DNA from: Bradyrhizobium sp. CCGUVB4N
GTDB taxonomy: Bacteria > Pseudomonadota > Alphaproteobacteria > Rhizobiales > Xanthobacteraceae
Reading direction: 5' to 3'
Assembly (NCBI RefSeq): GCF_024199945.1
Contig: NZ_JANADP010000001.1
Location: 3,906,001 to 3,970,000, forward strand
DNA length: 64,000 nucleotides
In this document: positions 35,345 through 44,134 of the stretch, piece after piece
Position numbering within the stretch: the first letter of the stretch is position 1
Layout: the number at the start of each line of letters is the position of its first letter
Program-made: the position numbers and the translations under genes
Notes under the pieces: generated by a model
The model's database searches: none
What the model was told of the DNA's origin: nothing
What the model saw: the letters and a program-made list of their open reading frames with translations, nothing else

Positions 35345-36520
35345 ATGACCATCGACGCAAGCAACGAAGCCGGCAATCGCTGTCGTATCCGGCTCGGCAT
35401 GGTCGGCGGCGGCCAGGGAGCCTTCATCGGCGCAGTCCATCGCATTGCCGCGCGCATCGACGACCAGTTCGAGCTCGTGGCCGGTGCGCTCTCCTCGGAT
35501 CCGGTCCGGGCCAAAGCCTCCGCACAGGAGCTCGGCGTCGCCGACGATCGCGCCTACGGCTCGTTCGAGGAGATGGCGAAGGCGGAAGCCGCTCGCGCGG
35601 ACGGTATCGAGGCGGTCTCGATCGTGACACCCAACCACATGCACAGTCCGGTCGCGAAAGCCTTCCTGGAGGCCGGAATTCACGTCATTTGCGACAAGCC
35701 GTTGACGACGACCGTCACGGAAGCCGAGGAGCTGGTGGCGCTGGTCAGGAAGACGGGCAGGGTATTCGTGGTGACGCACAATTACACGGGCTATCCCATG
35801 GTCCGGCAGGCTCGGGCCATGGTCGCGAATGGTGAGCTCGGTGAGGTCAGGCTCGTCCAGGCTGAATATCTCCAGGATTGGCTGACGGAGCGATTGGAGG
35901 CGAGCGGCCAGAAGCAGGCGGCATGGCGCACGGACCCGGCTCGGTCCGGCGCCGGCGGATGTATCGGCGACATCGGCACCCACGCCTATAATCTCGCCTG
36001 CTTCGTCACCGGCCTCGAGCTCGACGAACTGCTCGCCCAATTATCGACCTTCGTCGAGGGCCGGCGCCTCGACGATGATGTTCAGATCCTTCTCAAGTGG
36101 AAAGGTGGCGCCAGGGGCATGCTGTGGGCGAGCCAGGTCGCCGTCGGCAATGAGAATGGGCTCACGCTGCGCGTCTACGGCAGCAAGGGTGGCCTCGAAT
36201 GGGCGCAGGAGAATCCGAACCAGCTATGGTTCACGCCTTACGGCCAGCCGAAGCGGCTCGTGACACGTGGCGGCAGCGGCGCTTTGCAAGAGGCGACCCG
36301 CGTCACCCGCATCCCCTCCGGTCATCCCGAGGGCTACCTCGAAGGTTTCGCAACCATCTACGCCGAGGCCGCGCGTGCCATCCGCGCGGCACGCGCCGGT
36401 GACAAGCCGGATCCCCAGGTGATTTTCCCAACCGTAGAGGATGGCCTCGCAGGTGTGAAATTTATCGATGCTGCCCTGAGATCCTCCGCATGCAAAGGCA
36501 CCTGGGTTCGAATCATGTAA
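35345..36520 (+). CDS. Gfo/Idh/MocA family oxidoreductase (second of pair)
   Basis: A 391-residue oxidoreductase with GMVGGGQGAFIGAVHR at the cofactor loop, CDKPLTTTVTEAEEL as the KP motif (Asp replaces the usual Glu before Lys) and GGCIGDIGTHAYNLACF in the substrate domain, where His is the usual catalytic residue. The Q-G-A-F-I-G-A-V-H-R N-terminus is characteristic of a distinct subfamily adjacent to long isomerases. It is the last gene of the LacI-controlled operon and converges on the iclR-type gene. Confidence 0.87.
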   Translation: MTIDASNEAGNRCRIRLGMVGGGQGAFIGAVHRIAARIDDQFELVAGALSSDPVRAKASAQELGVADDRAYGSFEEMAKAEAARADGIEAVSIVTPNHMHSPVAKAFLEAGIHVICDKPLTTTVTEAEELVALVRKTGRVFVVTHNYTGYPMVRQARAMVANGELGEVRLVQAEYLQDWLTERLEASGQKQAAWRTDPARSGAGGCIGDIGTHAYNLACFVTGLELDELLAQLSTFVEGRRLDDDVQILLKWKGGARGMLWASQVAVGNENGLTLRVYGSKGGLEWAQENPNQLWFTPYGQPKRLVTRGGSGALQEATRVTRIPSGHPEGYLEGFATIYAEAARAIRAARAGDKPDPQVIFPTVEDGLAGVKFIDAALRSSACKGTWVRIM

Positions 36521-36647
36521 CTGTCGGCGCGTCTGTGATGAGGCAATCGGTCACGTGATCGTCCAATCGCGATGACGCGCTCGATCTCCACCCAAAGTTC
36601 GGATTGCCGGCCCCGACCTACATGCCGGCGTACGCTCCCCATCCGCC

Positions 36648-37418
36648 CTACTGACCGACGATGGCGTTGATCTCCTCCTCGAGGAGGGCGCCATAACGCT
36701 CAATGACGCCGGGCCCGACCTTGGCGCAGAGCAGCGTGAAGCTGAGCGCTGCGCCCGGCTTTTCTCCCGGCGTCATGATCGGCATGCCCACGCCGGCAAT
36801 GCCCGGAATGAGCTCGCCCATATCCACCGCGTAGCCCCGCCGGCGGGTATCGGCGATCAACTGCCGAACCTTGTCCTCGGTGAGGTTGCGATAGGATGCG
36901 TAGCGCCCCAGATTGGCGCGGATGATGTAATCCTGCTCGTCCTCGTCGAGGAATGCGAGCATCGCGATCGCGCCGGGGCCGACGCCGAGGGGCACGAAGC
37001 CGCCGATCGATCCCGTCAGCGTCGGCACGATGCATTCGCCGTCGCGCCGGTCGAGGCAGACTGAATCGTGATTGAAGCGGGCCATGAGATGGGTCGTGTC
37101 ACCGGTGCGCCGCCTCAGCCGGGTCAGCGCGACCTCGCAGCGGCTGATGATTCCGGGGCCGCGGGCCGCGCGCACGCCGTAGATCGCCATGCGCGCACCC
37201 AACCGGTAGCGCCGTTTCTTGTCGTCGCGCGCGAGCAGCTTGTGGCCGACCAGCGTGTTGAGGATGCGGTGACAGGTGGCGGTGTTGAGCCCCGAGCGCG
37301 CCGCCAATTGTTTCAACGACAGGCCGTCGACTCCGCCATCGGCGACGAGATCCAGCAGGACGACAGTCCTGTCGAGCAGTTGGGCTCCACCGGAGGGTGG
37401 CTGTGCGGTGGGACGCAT
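36648..37418 (-). CDS. IclR family transcriptional regulator
   Basis: A 256-residue IclR protein. The winged helix-turn-helix spans about residues 15-80 (LKQLAARSGLNTATCHRILNTL, then RYRLGARM), and the effector domain includes VCLDRRDGE, GPGAIAMLAFL and RRRGYAVDMGELIPGIAGVGMPI. It is divergent from the amino-acid transporter operon at 37618 and is the obvious candidate regulator of it. ATG 37418 is immediately preceded by a palindrome that could be an autoregulatory site. Confidence 0.9.
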   Translation of the reverse strand: MRPTAQPPSGGAQLLDRTVVLLDLVADGGVDGLSLKQLAARSGLNTATCHRILNTLVGHKLLARDDKKRRYRLGARMAIYGVRAARGPGIISRCEVALTRLRRRTGDTTHLMARFNHDSVCLDRRDGECIVPTLTGSIGGFVPLGVGPGAIAMLAFLDEDEQDYIIRANLGRYASYRNLTEDKVRQLIADTRRRGYAVDMGELIPGIAGVGMPIMTPGEKPGAALSFTLLCAKVGPGVIERYGALLEEEINAIVGQ

Positions 37419-37424
37419 ATATTC

Positions 37425-37435
37425 TCATAATATGA
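37425..37435. promoter_or_regulatory. Palindrome TCATAATATGA upstream of the iclR-type gene
   Basis: TCATA and TATGA are exact inverted arms around a central A, with flanking TT/AA also matching. It lies seven bases upstream of the regulator start in a markedly AT-rich stretch of the 199-base divergent region. It is a plausible IclR operator; the promoter of the transporter operon is not obvious. Confidence 0.5.
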
Positions 37436-37617
37436 AAAAAATGCCGCTGGCAACTTGTCTAATGAAAAATATCGGCCTCCAATGATGAAAATTAGGTCGC
37501 TTGAGAAAGGTGCATATTCTTTGAGCGGCCTGATTTCTGCATTCGCACAAAGCTGACCGGCTGACGCGGCGCCGCGGCAACAGCGCCCGAAGGCCCTGAT
37601 TTATCCAGAGGAACAGG

Positions 37618-38442
37618 ATGACAGGCTTCAATAGGATGATGGGCGTTTCTGCCCTCGCGCTCGCGACCTTCTTCGTTGCTGGCGCCGCCGTGGCGGGGAC
37701 GCTCGAGAACGTCAAGGCACGCGGCAAGCTGATCGTCGGCGTGAAGAATGACTACGTGCCCTACGGCTATTTGAACGACAAGGGCGAAGTCGTCGGCTTT
37801 GAGGTCTCGCTCGCCAAGTACGTTGCCAAGGAGCTCCTCGGCTCCGAGGACAAGATCGAGCTCGTGCCGGTCATCGCTGCCAATCGTATCGATTTTCTGA
37901 CCGCCGGCCGTATCGATGCGATCTTCGCCACGCTCGGCGTCACGGCCGAGCGTGCCAAGGTCATCGACTTCACGACGGAATATGTTTCCGCCGCCGGCCC
38001 ATCGGTGCTGATGGCCAAGGAGACCACGATCTCCAAGTGGGAAGAGCTGAAAGGCAAGTCGGTCTGCGGCATTCAGGGCTCCTACTACAACAAGAAGATG
38101 ACCGAGGAGTTCGGGATCACGCTCGTCGCCTTCAAGACGCAGCCGGAAGCCTATCGCGCGCTGAAGGACAATCGCTGCATCGGCTTTGTCTTCGACGACA
38201 TGACGCTTCAGCAAAAGCTCAAGGAAGCCGACTGGACGGGCTACAAGATCGCCGTTGCACCCTATGAATTCCAGCCGATGGCCGGTGGCGTCCGCAAGGA
38301 CGACGCTGAGTTCCGTCAGGCCGTCGACAAGGCCATCGGCAAGGCCGAGGCGGAAGGTAAGCTGATTGCGTGGGAGACCGAGTTCGGCATGCCGCACTCC
38401 GACTACATCGCTGCGCGGGCAAAGGCTGCTTCCGCGAAGTAG
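37618..38442 (+). CDS. Polar amino-acid ABC transporter binding protein (family 3)
   Basis: A 274-residue family-3 binding protein with a signal peptide ending AGAAVAG. GKLIVGVKNDYVPYGYLND is the ligand-pocket opening strand and RIDAIFATLGVTAERAKVIDFT the signature of the family. AGAGGAACAGG precedes ATG 37618. It begins an operon with two permeases, an ATPase and two FAD oxidases, so the ligand is probably an amino acid or amine that is then oxidatively deaminated. Confidence 0.9.
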   Translation: MTGFNRMMGVSALALATFFVAGAAVAGTLENVKARGKLIVGVKNDYVPYGYLNDKGEVVGFEVSLAKYVAKELLGSEDKIELVPVIAANRIDFLTAGRIDAIFATLGVTAERAKVIDFTTEYVSAAGPSVLMAKETTISKWEELKGKSVCGIQGSYYNKKMTEEFGITLVAFKTQPEAYRALKDNRCIGFVFDDMTLQQKLKEADWTGYKIAVAPYEFQPMAGGVRKDDAEFRQAVDKAIGKAEAEGKLIAWETEFGMPHSDYIAARAKAASAK

Positions 38443-38468
38443 AACCGACGGACACGGAGCAGCAGCCC

Positions 38469-39185
38469 TTGTTAGGTCTCGATTATTCCTGGCTCGCGGA
38501 TCCGGCGTACCAGCGATGGCTGCTGATCGGTGTCGTCAACACGCTGAAGCTGGCGGCGCTCTCGTCGAGCGCTGCCATCCTCATCGGCATGCTCGGAGCT
38601 CTCGGCTTCACCTTGAGGATATTCTGGCTCGACGCCCTGATTGAGCTGTTCGTCGAGGTGTTTCGCAACACGCCGCCGCTGCTACAGATGCTCTTTGCCT
38701 ATTTCACGCTCTCGACCCTCGGTCTCAAGGTGACCGATCCGTCGACCGGGCTGTCGGTGCCGCTGCTCAGTGCCTTTGCTTGCGCTGCGATCTCGCTCAG
38801 TCTGTTCGGCGGCGCACTGGCCATCGAAGCCTTTCGCTCAGGGATCGAAACCATGCCACGGTCGATCGTCGATGCGGCGCGGTCACTCGGGTACGGCCGG
38901 TGGGCCCGCTTCTGGCGCATCGAGGCGCCAATCGCGACCCGCATCTGCCTGCCGGGGCTGACGAACATCCTGACCAATCTCTTCAAGACGACGTCGCAGG
39001 CGTCCGTCATCACCGTGCCGGAGCTGATGTACTACGCCGGGCAGATCTACAATGACACGTTTCGCACGCTGGAGGTCATGATCCTCGTGCTCCTCATCTA
39101 TGTGGTGCTGGTGTCAATTCTCACATTCGCGATGGCGAGGCTCGAGGCTTTCATGGCCTTCCCTGGATATGGACGGGGGCTTTGA
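38469..39185 (+). CDS. Polar amino-acid ABC transporter permease (first)
   Basis: A 238-residue HisM/GlnP-type permease; the EAA-like loop is DAARSLGYGRWARFWRIEAPIA and the early EVFRNTPPLLQMLF is characteristic. TTG 38469 is the most sensible start because GGAG lies eight bases upstream and the longer frame overlaps the binding-protein gene. It ends with a TGATG junction with the next permease. Confidence 0.88.
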   Translation: MLGLDYSWLADPAYQRWLLIGVVNTLKLAALSSSAAILIGMLGALGFTLRIFWLDALIELFVEVFRNTPPLLQMLFAYFTLSTLGLKVTDPSTGLSVPLLSAFACAAISLSLFGGALAIEAFRSGIETMPRSIVDAARSLGYGRWARFWRIEAPIATRICLPGLTNILTNLFKTTSQASVITVPELMYYAGQIYNDTFRTLEVMILVLLIYVVLVSILTFAMARLEAFMAFPGYGRGL

Positions 39186-40000
39186 TGACGGGGTTCGTGC
39201 TCCACTACGAGGACAAGAAGCGCGCCGTCCAGTTGCTGATCGCTCTTGGCGTGGCGGTCTGGATCGCTGTCGATGCCGCGACGGGCGGCTCGGTGTACTG
39301 GACCCGAGTGCTGGTGCGGCTTCCGCTGCTTCTGACCGGCTCAGCAAGCGGTTGGCCGGTCACCGGCGGCTTTGTCCTCAATATTCTCCTCTCGATCGCT
39401 TCCATGGCACTGGCGACCGCGCTCGGCACGATCATGGGTCTTGGGACGCTTGCGCGGGTCGGATTGATCCGAGTCCCGTCTCTTCTGCTGGTGAACTTCC
39501 TGCGCAATTCACCCTGGCTCGTTCTGCTCTTTGCAACGCTCTATTTCCTGCCTTTCGAGATACGCGTCTTCGGCGCGACCATTCCATTCCCGCCATTCGT
39601 GAAAGCCGTGATCGGCCTCGCTTTGCCGACGGCGGCGAATTTCTCCGAGGTCATCCGCGGCGCGGTCCAGTCCGTTCACAGCGGGCAATGGGAGGCGGCA
39701 CGTTCGCTCGGCTACAACACTTTCCAGATCTATCGCCACGTGATCATGCCGCAGGCGATGCGGCGCATGATCCCGGGCTGGATGAATCTCTACGCACTAT
39801 TGATGATTGCGACCGCGCTCGCGACCGTCACCGGCATCCAAGACGTCCTGACGATCCTCAACACCCTGCTCGCCATGGAGAATGAGCGGGTGATCGTCTA
39901 TTTCTACCTGACCATCCTCTTCCTGTTCATCGCCTACTGCTATCCGATCGCGGCCATTGCGCGCCGGCTCGAACGTGCCGTGAAGGGAGACAGCCTGTGA
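39185..40000 (+). CDS. Polar amino-acid ABC transporter permease (second)
   Basis: A 271-residue permease with VNFLRNSPWLVLLFATLYFLP and EAA loop EAARSLGYNTFQIYRHVIMPQA. ATG 39185 shares its A with the previous stop codon. Its stop overlaps the GTG start of the ATPase gene (GTGA), so the three transport genes after the binding protein are translationally coupled. Confidence 0.88.
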   Translation: MTGFVLHYEDKKRAVQLLIALGVAVWIAVDAATGGSVYWTRVLVRLPLLLTGSASGWPVTGGFVLNILLSIASMALATALGTIMGLGTLARVGLIRVPSLLLVNFLRNSPWLVLLFATLYFLPFEIRVFGATIPFPPFVKAVIGLALPTAANFSEVIRGAVQSVHSGQWEAARSLGYNTFQIYRHVIMPQAMRRMIPGWMNLYALLMIATALATVTGIQDVLTILNTLLAMENERVIVYFYLTILFLFIAYCYPIAAIARRLERAVKGDSL

Positions 40001-40743
40001 GCCGCACCGAAGCGCTGATAGAGCTCGACAACGTCCGCAAGTCCTTCGGCGACTTCGAGGTTCTCAAGGGCATCTCGATGTTCGTGCAGAAAGGCGAGGC
40101 CGTCTGCATCATCGGTCCCTCCGGATCGGGCAAGTCCACCATCCTGCGCTGCATCAACGGCCTGTTTCCCGTCGACGAAGGCTTTATTCGCGTCGGTGCG
40201 CATCGCGTGCACGAGCTGAAGTCCGACAAGGCGATGCGGGCGTTGCGCCATCAGGTCGCGATGGTGTTCCAGCAGTACAACCTGTTTCCGCATCGCACGG
40301 CGCTGCAAAACATCATGATGGCGCCCATCCAGGTGCTCGGACACGACCGCGCCGAAGTCGAGGAGCGCGCCCGTAAGCTCCTGAAGAAGGTGCGGCTCTC
40401 CGAGAAGGCCGACAGCTTTCCGGGGCAACTTTCCGGCGGGCAGCAGCAGCGCGTGGCGATCGCGCGCGCGCTCGCGATGCAGCCGGAGGTGATCCTGTTC
40501 GACGAGGTGACGGCGGCGCTGGACCCTGAAACGGTGAAGGACGTGCTCTTCGCCATCCGCGAACTGGTGGAGGAAGGTCTTACCTGCATCCTGGTGACGC
40601 ACGAGATGAAGTTTGCCCGGGAGGTCTCGCAGCGTGTCTGCTTCACCGATCATGGCCTGATCGTGGAGAGCGCGCCGCCTGCAGAACTCTTCGACAATCC
40701 GCAAGATCCGCGCACGCGCGAATTCCTCGGTCAGGTTCTCTGA
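39997..40743 (+). CDS. Polar amino-acid ABC transporter ATPase
   Basis: A 248-residue GlnQ/HisP-type ATPase with Walker A GPSGSGKST, Q-loop MVFQQYNLFPHRT, signature LSGGQQQRVAIARAL, Walker B ILFDEVTAALDPE (Val in place of the usual Pro) and H-loop VTHEM. GTG 39997 is the start. It is followed after 51 bases by the first FAD oxidase gene. Confidence 0.93.
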   Translation: MSRTEALIELDNVRKSFGDFEVLKGISMFVQKGEAVCIIGPSGSGKSTILRCINGLFPVDEGFIRVGAHRVHELKSDKAMRALRHQVAMVFQQYNLFPHRTALQNIMMAPIQVLGHDRAEVEERARKLLKKVRLSEKADSFPGQLSGGQQQRVAIARALAMQPEVILFDEVTAALDPETVKDVLFAIRELVEEGLTCILVTHEMKFAREVSQRVCFTDHGLIVESAPPAELFDNPQDPRTREFLGQVL

Positions 40744-40794
40744 TCGCGCCGTCCCACGTTCAAAGAAAGACAAGCCGGAAAGGCTCGATCCATC

Positions 40795-42111
40795 ATGCCC
40801 CGTTTTGACGATATCTATGCCAAGGACTTCAAGGAGGCGCCTTACTGGTGGGAGGCTGCCGAACCGGAAACCGATCTCGATCCCTTGCCGGAACGCGCCG
40901 ATGTCGTGGTCATTGGCTCGGGCTATGCGGGGCTGAACGCGGCGACTCATCTGGCGCGCGCCGGGCGCTCGGTCGTCGTCATTGACGGCGACCGGATCGG
41001 GGAGGGCGCCTCGACGCGGTCGGGCGGCATGGTGTCGAGCGGTCAGAAGCTGGTGGTGAGTGGCGCGATCAAGGGGATCGACTCCGTGCTGTTCTCGCGC
41101 CTGATCGGCGAAAGCAATGAGAGCTTCGACTATCTGAAGATGCTGGTCGAGACGGAGAGGCTGGATGCCGGCCTCGCGCTCACCGGACGTTTTTTCGGCG
41201 CTCACGCGGCGGGCAACTACGAAACCCTGAAGCGGCATGGCGCGCTTCTGGCGGAAAAGACCGGCGTCACAGTGCATTTTCTCGATCGCGCGCATCAGCG
41301 GGCCGCAATCGGCTCGGACTACTATCATGGTGGCATGGTGATCGACCAATATGGCGGTCTGCACCCGGGCAAGTATCACAAGGCGCTGCGCGACAGGGCG
41401 CGCGCCGCCGGCGTCGTGCTGCGCTCGCATGCGCGTGCGGGCATGGTGCAGGACGGAGTGGGCGGGGAGAAGATCGTGCCGACCGCGCGGGGCAGCATCC
41501 GGGCCGCGCACGTCGTCGCAACCACCAACGGCTATACCGGAGCGGATGCGACGCCGGGGCTCGCCAGCCGCATCGTGCCGGTCAAGAGCTATCAGATCGC
41601 CACCGAGCCGTTGCCGGCTGATCTGCTGGCCGAGCTGATTCCGCACGCCCGCATGGTGTCCGATACGCGTCGTGACCTGATCTATACAAGGCCGTCGCCC
41701 GACGGGACGCGACTTCTGTTCGGTTCGCGCCCGGGCATCTTCGACATGCCGGACAAGCTTGCCGCCAAGCGGCTCTACATGCGCATGTTGACCATCTGGC
41801 CGCAACTTGCGGGCGTGAAGATCACGCATGCGTGGAGCGGGCGTGTGGCGATGACGGTCGACAAGCTCGCGCATCTTGGGGCCCGCGACGGCACGGACTT
41901 CGCAGCCGGCTGCAACGGCAACGGCGTCGCGCTGATGACCTATCTCGGCTATCAGACGGCGCGGAAAATTCTCGGCGAGCAGAACATGCCGTCAGCCTTT
42001 GATCGGGACACATTCACCGCCGTGCCCTTCTACGCGGGCAGGCCGTGGTTCCTGCCGCTGTTTGCAGGCTGGTATCGCCTGCGCGATTTCCTCGATCGTC
42101 CGCGAGGCTGA
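40795..42111 (+). CDS. FAD-dependent amine/amino-acid oxidase (DAO family, PuuB-like)
   Basis: A 438-residue D-amino-acid oxidase-fold flavoprotein. The dinucleotide loop is VVVIGSGYAGLNAATHLA (GSGYAG 41-46); before it comes an N-terminal extension with YWWEAAEP, a feature of the gamma-glutamylputrescine oxidase-like group. The C-terminal FAD block is GCNGNGVALMTYLG. It probably oxidises an imported amino compound to an imine or aldehyde plus ammonia and hydrogen peroxide. It shares the operon with a second, more distant DAO enzyme. Confidence 0.87.
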   Translation: MPRFDDIYAKDFKEAPYWWEAAEPETDLDPLPERADVVVIGSGYAGLNAATHLARAGRSVVVIDGDRIGEGASTRSGGMVSSGQKLVVSGAIKGIDSVLFSRLIGESNESFDYLKMLVETERLDAGLALTGRFFGAHAAGNYETLKRHGALLAEKTGVTVHFLDRAHQRAAIGSDYYHGGMVIDQYGGLHPGKYHKALRDRARAAGVVLRSHARAGMVQDGVGGEKIVPTARGSIRAAHVVATTNGYTGADATPGLASRIVPVKSYQIATEPLPADLLAELIPHARMVSDTRRDLIYTRPSPDGTRLLFGSRPGIFDMPDKLAAKRLYMRMLTIWPQLAGVKITHAWSGRVAMTVDKLAHLGARDGTDFAAGCNGNGVALMTYLGYQTARKILGEQNMPSAFDRDTFTAVPFYAGRPWFLPLFAGWYRLRDFLDRPRG

Positions 42112-42180
42112 ATTGGAGCAGCCCGCTATTCCGGTCGGCCCGGAAGAGGATGCGGTAACGAAGGCCTGAAGGAGGACGAT

Positions 42181-43497
42181 TTGTCCAGAATAATTCCCGA
42201 TCTCGTCGTCACGCCGCAGGAGCTACCCGCGAAGGTGGACGTCGTCGTCATCGGCGGAGGCATCATCGGCGTCTCGACGGCGCTCTCGCTGGCCGAGCGC
42301 GGCGTCAGCGTGGCCTTGTGTGAAAAGGGTTTGATCGGAGCGGAGCAGTCGTCGCGAAACTGGGGCTGGGTCCGTCAGATGGGGCGCGATCCGGCCGAGT
42401 TGCCGCTTGCCATCGAAAGTCTCCGGCTCTGGCGTGGCATGAACGCGCGCATCGCCGGCGAAACGGGCTTTCGGCAGACGGGCATCGCCTACCTCTGCGA
42501 CACCGATGCCGATGTCGCGACGTACGAGGAGTGGCTCAAGCATGCCGCCCCGTTGGGTCTCGATTCCCGCCTCGTTAGCGGCGAGGCGCTGAAGACGCTC
42601 ATCCCCGGAGCGGCGAAGCCGTTCCGCGCCGCGTTGCACACGCCGAGCGACGGCAAGGCCGAGCCCTTTATCGCAGTCCCGGCGATGGCGCGGGCCGCGG
42701 CCGCCAAAGGCGCGCAAATCCTCACCAATTGCGCGGTCCGCTCCGTCGAGCGATCAGGCGGCCGGGTGAGCGGCTGTGTGACCGAGCGCGGTGAGATTCG
42801 CTGCTCCTCCGTGGTTCTAGCGGGAGGAGCCTGGTCGCGCTTGTTTGCTGGCAACATGGGCATCGATCTTCCGGTCCTGAAGATCCTCGGCAGCGTCGTC
42901 CGCCTGTCCTCCGTCGACGGCGTTCCGGATTTCGCAGTTGGTGCGGGCAACTTCGCTTTCCGTCGCCGTCTGGACGGCGGGTTCACCGTCGCTCAGCGCA
43001 ACGCAAATGTTGCGCCGATCACGCCGGATAGCTTTCGCTTGTTCTGCGACTATACGCCGACGCTCATCAAGAGCTGGAACGAGCTGACACTTCGCATCAG
43101 CGGTCAGTTTTTTCGCGAGCTGTCGATAGCGCGAAGCTGGCAGAGCGACGAAGTTACGCCGTTCGAACAGGTCCGCATTCTCGATCCCGATCCGTCGTGG
43201 CGATTCGTTCGAGGCGGCGTTCGCCATCTGCGCGAGGCGTTCCCGGCGTTCGGCGACGCCAAGATAACAAAGGTGTGGGCCGGCTTGATGGACGTTACGC
43301 CGGATGCCGTTCCTGTCATGGCGCCGGTCGGTTCCGTTCCCGGCTTCTATCTCGCCACAGGTTTCTCCGGTCACGGGTTCGGTATCGGCCCGGGCGCCGG
43401 CGCGTTGATGGCCGACCTGGTGACGGGATCGACGGCTTGCGTCGATCCGGCTCCATTCCGGATCGAGCGATTCAAGCGGTTGAAAAAGGTCGCTTGA
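42181..43497 (+). CDS. FAD-dependent amino-acid oxidase/dehydrogenase (DAO family)
   Basis: A 438-residue flavoprotein with VVVIGGGIIGVSTALSLAERG (GGGIIG 25-30) and NWGWVRQMGRDPAELPLA, a block common to the DAO/DadA-like branch; GFSGHGFGIGPGAGALMADL is the C-terminal FAD site. TTG 42181 is the start, following AAGGAGGACGAT. Its substrate would be the same solute or its first product as for the preceding oxidase. The next gene was a third family member, now truncated. Confidence 0.87.
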   Translation: MSRIIPDLVVTPQELPAKVDVVVIGGGIIGVSTALSLAERGVSVALCEKGLIGAEQSSRNWGWVRQMGRDPAELPLAIESLRLWRGMNARIAGETGFRQTGIAYLCDTDADVATYEEWLKHAAPLGLDSRLVSGEALKTLIPGAAKPFRAALHTPSDGKAEPFIAVPAMARAAAAKGAQILTNCAVRSVERSGGRVSGCVTERGEIRCSSVVLAGGAWSRLFAGNMGIDLPVLKILGSVVRLSSVDGVPDFAVGAGNFAFRRRLDGGFTVAQRNANVAPITPDSFRLFCDYTPTLIKSWNELTLRISGQFFRELSIARSWQSDEVTPFEQVRILDPDPSWRFVRGGVRHLREAFPAFGDAKITKVWAGLMDVTPDAVPVMAPVGSVPGFYLATGFSGHGFGIGPGAGALMADLVTGSTACVDPAPFRIERFKRLKKVA

Positions 43498-43581
43498 TTC
43501 GAGCCCTTTGGGTCCGTCGATCACGGATCGCGACGCCCATACATTGGTCAAGACTCCAGACTCGAACCCGGAGAGCACGCC

Positions 43582-43740
43582 ATGATCGGGCAAGCAGATT
43601 TCGTTGTCGTCGGTATTGGCGCGATGGGCAGTTCCATCCTTTATCAATTGGCCAAGCGCGGTGCGCATGCGATCGGAGTCGATCGTTTCGCGCCGCCCGG
43701 CGCGAGAGCTTCCGCCAGGAAGCGAAATTCTTTCTGTTGA
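43582..43740 (+). pseudogene. Truncated DAO-family oxidase (sarcosine oxidase-like N-terminus)
   Basis: The first 42 or so codons read as the start of a monomeric sarcosine oxidase/N-methyltryptophan oxidase-like protein: DFVVVGIGAMGSSILYQLAKRG then GVDRFAPPGA, after a good ribosome-binding site. The homology stops near base 43705 and the frame ends at 43740 after unrelated residues. A complete enzyme would be about 380 residues, so over 85% is missing. The break lies 150 bases left of the dusA fragment, which points to a deletion or rearrangement at the island edge. Confidence 0.7.
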
Positions 43741-43853
43741 AAGTGGTGCATGCTTGGGCAATGTATCGCAATGACCTGAGCGGGATAGCTCGGATGCGGT
43801 ACCGCGGGCTGCGCGAGCTGAAAATCAAGATCAAGCTGTTGAATTTACAAAGA

Positions 43854-44015
43854 TTAAAGTTCTCCGTGGCCCCCATGATGGATTGGAGCGAGAGTTCAAG
43901 TTTTTCAATTGGTTGGAAGGTAGCGTGTGCACAGTGTGTGCACCGGAAGATCAAGAAAAATCCATCAAGAGCAAGTGGTGGATCGTCGTTCTTTGGTAAT
44001 GTGAGGTCCGCGTAA
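43854..44015 (+). pseudogene. Displaced 5' fragment of dusA followed by non-homologous codons
   Basis: The translated stretch LKFSVAPMMDWSE (from 43854) matches the N-terminus WKFSCAPMMDWTD of the intact dusA at 58588. Beyond the WSE codons similarity stops at once and the frame runs through an AT-rich sequence to TAA at 44013-44015. This is the pattern left when an element inserts into dusA: the original 5' end is cut off and the rest of the gene gets a new 5' end from the element. Confidence 0.65.
43924..43943 (+). repeat. Left copies of the CGTGTGCAC repeat
   Basis: CGTGTGCAC at 43924-43932 and GTGTGCAC at 43936-43943 lie 37 bases inside the left dusA core. The same 9-mer occurs twice inside the right core (58406-58414, 58435-58443) in the same orientation. 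Such short repeats beside an attachment core are typical of recombinase arm-binding sites. Confidence 0.5.
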
Positions 44016-44134
44016 ATTCGTTGAAGTGCCGGACCAGAGGGGCGGGCGGCTTGGCAGCGCCCACTGGGGCGAAGCAAGACACGAGGCCCGACTGAACTGC
44101 GATGGCAATATACCCAGGCTCTCTGCGGTGCCCC

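Noticed and set aside
36521..36647. Possible terminator between the convergent oxidoreductase and iclR-type genes
   Set aside because: Only short symmetric elements (TCACGTGA, GCCGG ... GCCGGC) are present and no T-run, so no terminator is called.
39940..41874. Leftward open frame of over 640 codons opposite the ATPase and FAD oxidase genes
   Set aside because: Spans two well-supported genes and their spacer, has no recognisable motif or ribosome-binding site, and is explained by G/C-ending codons on the other strand.
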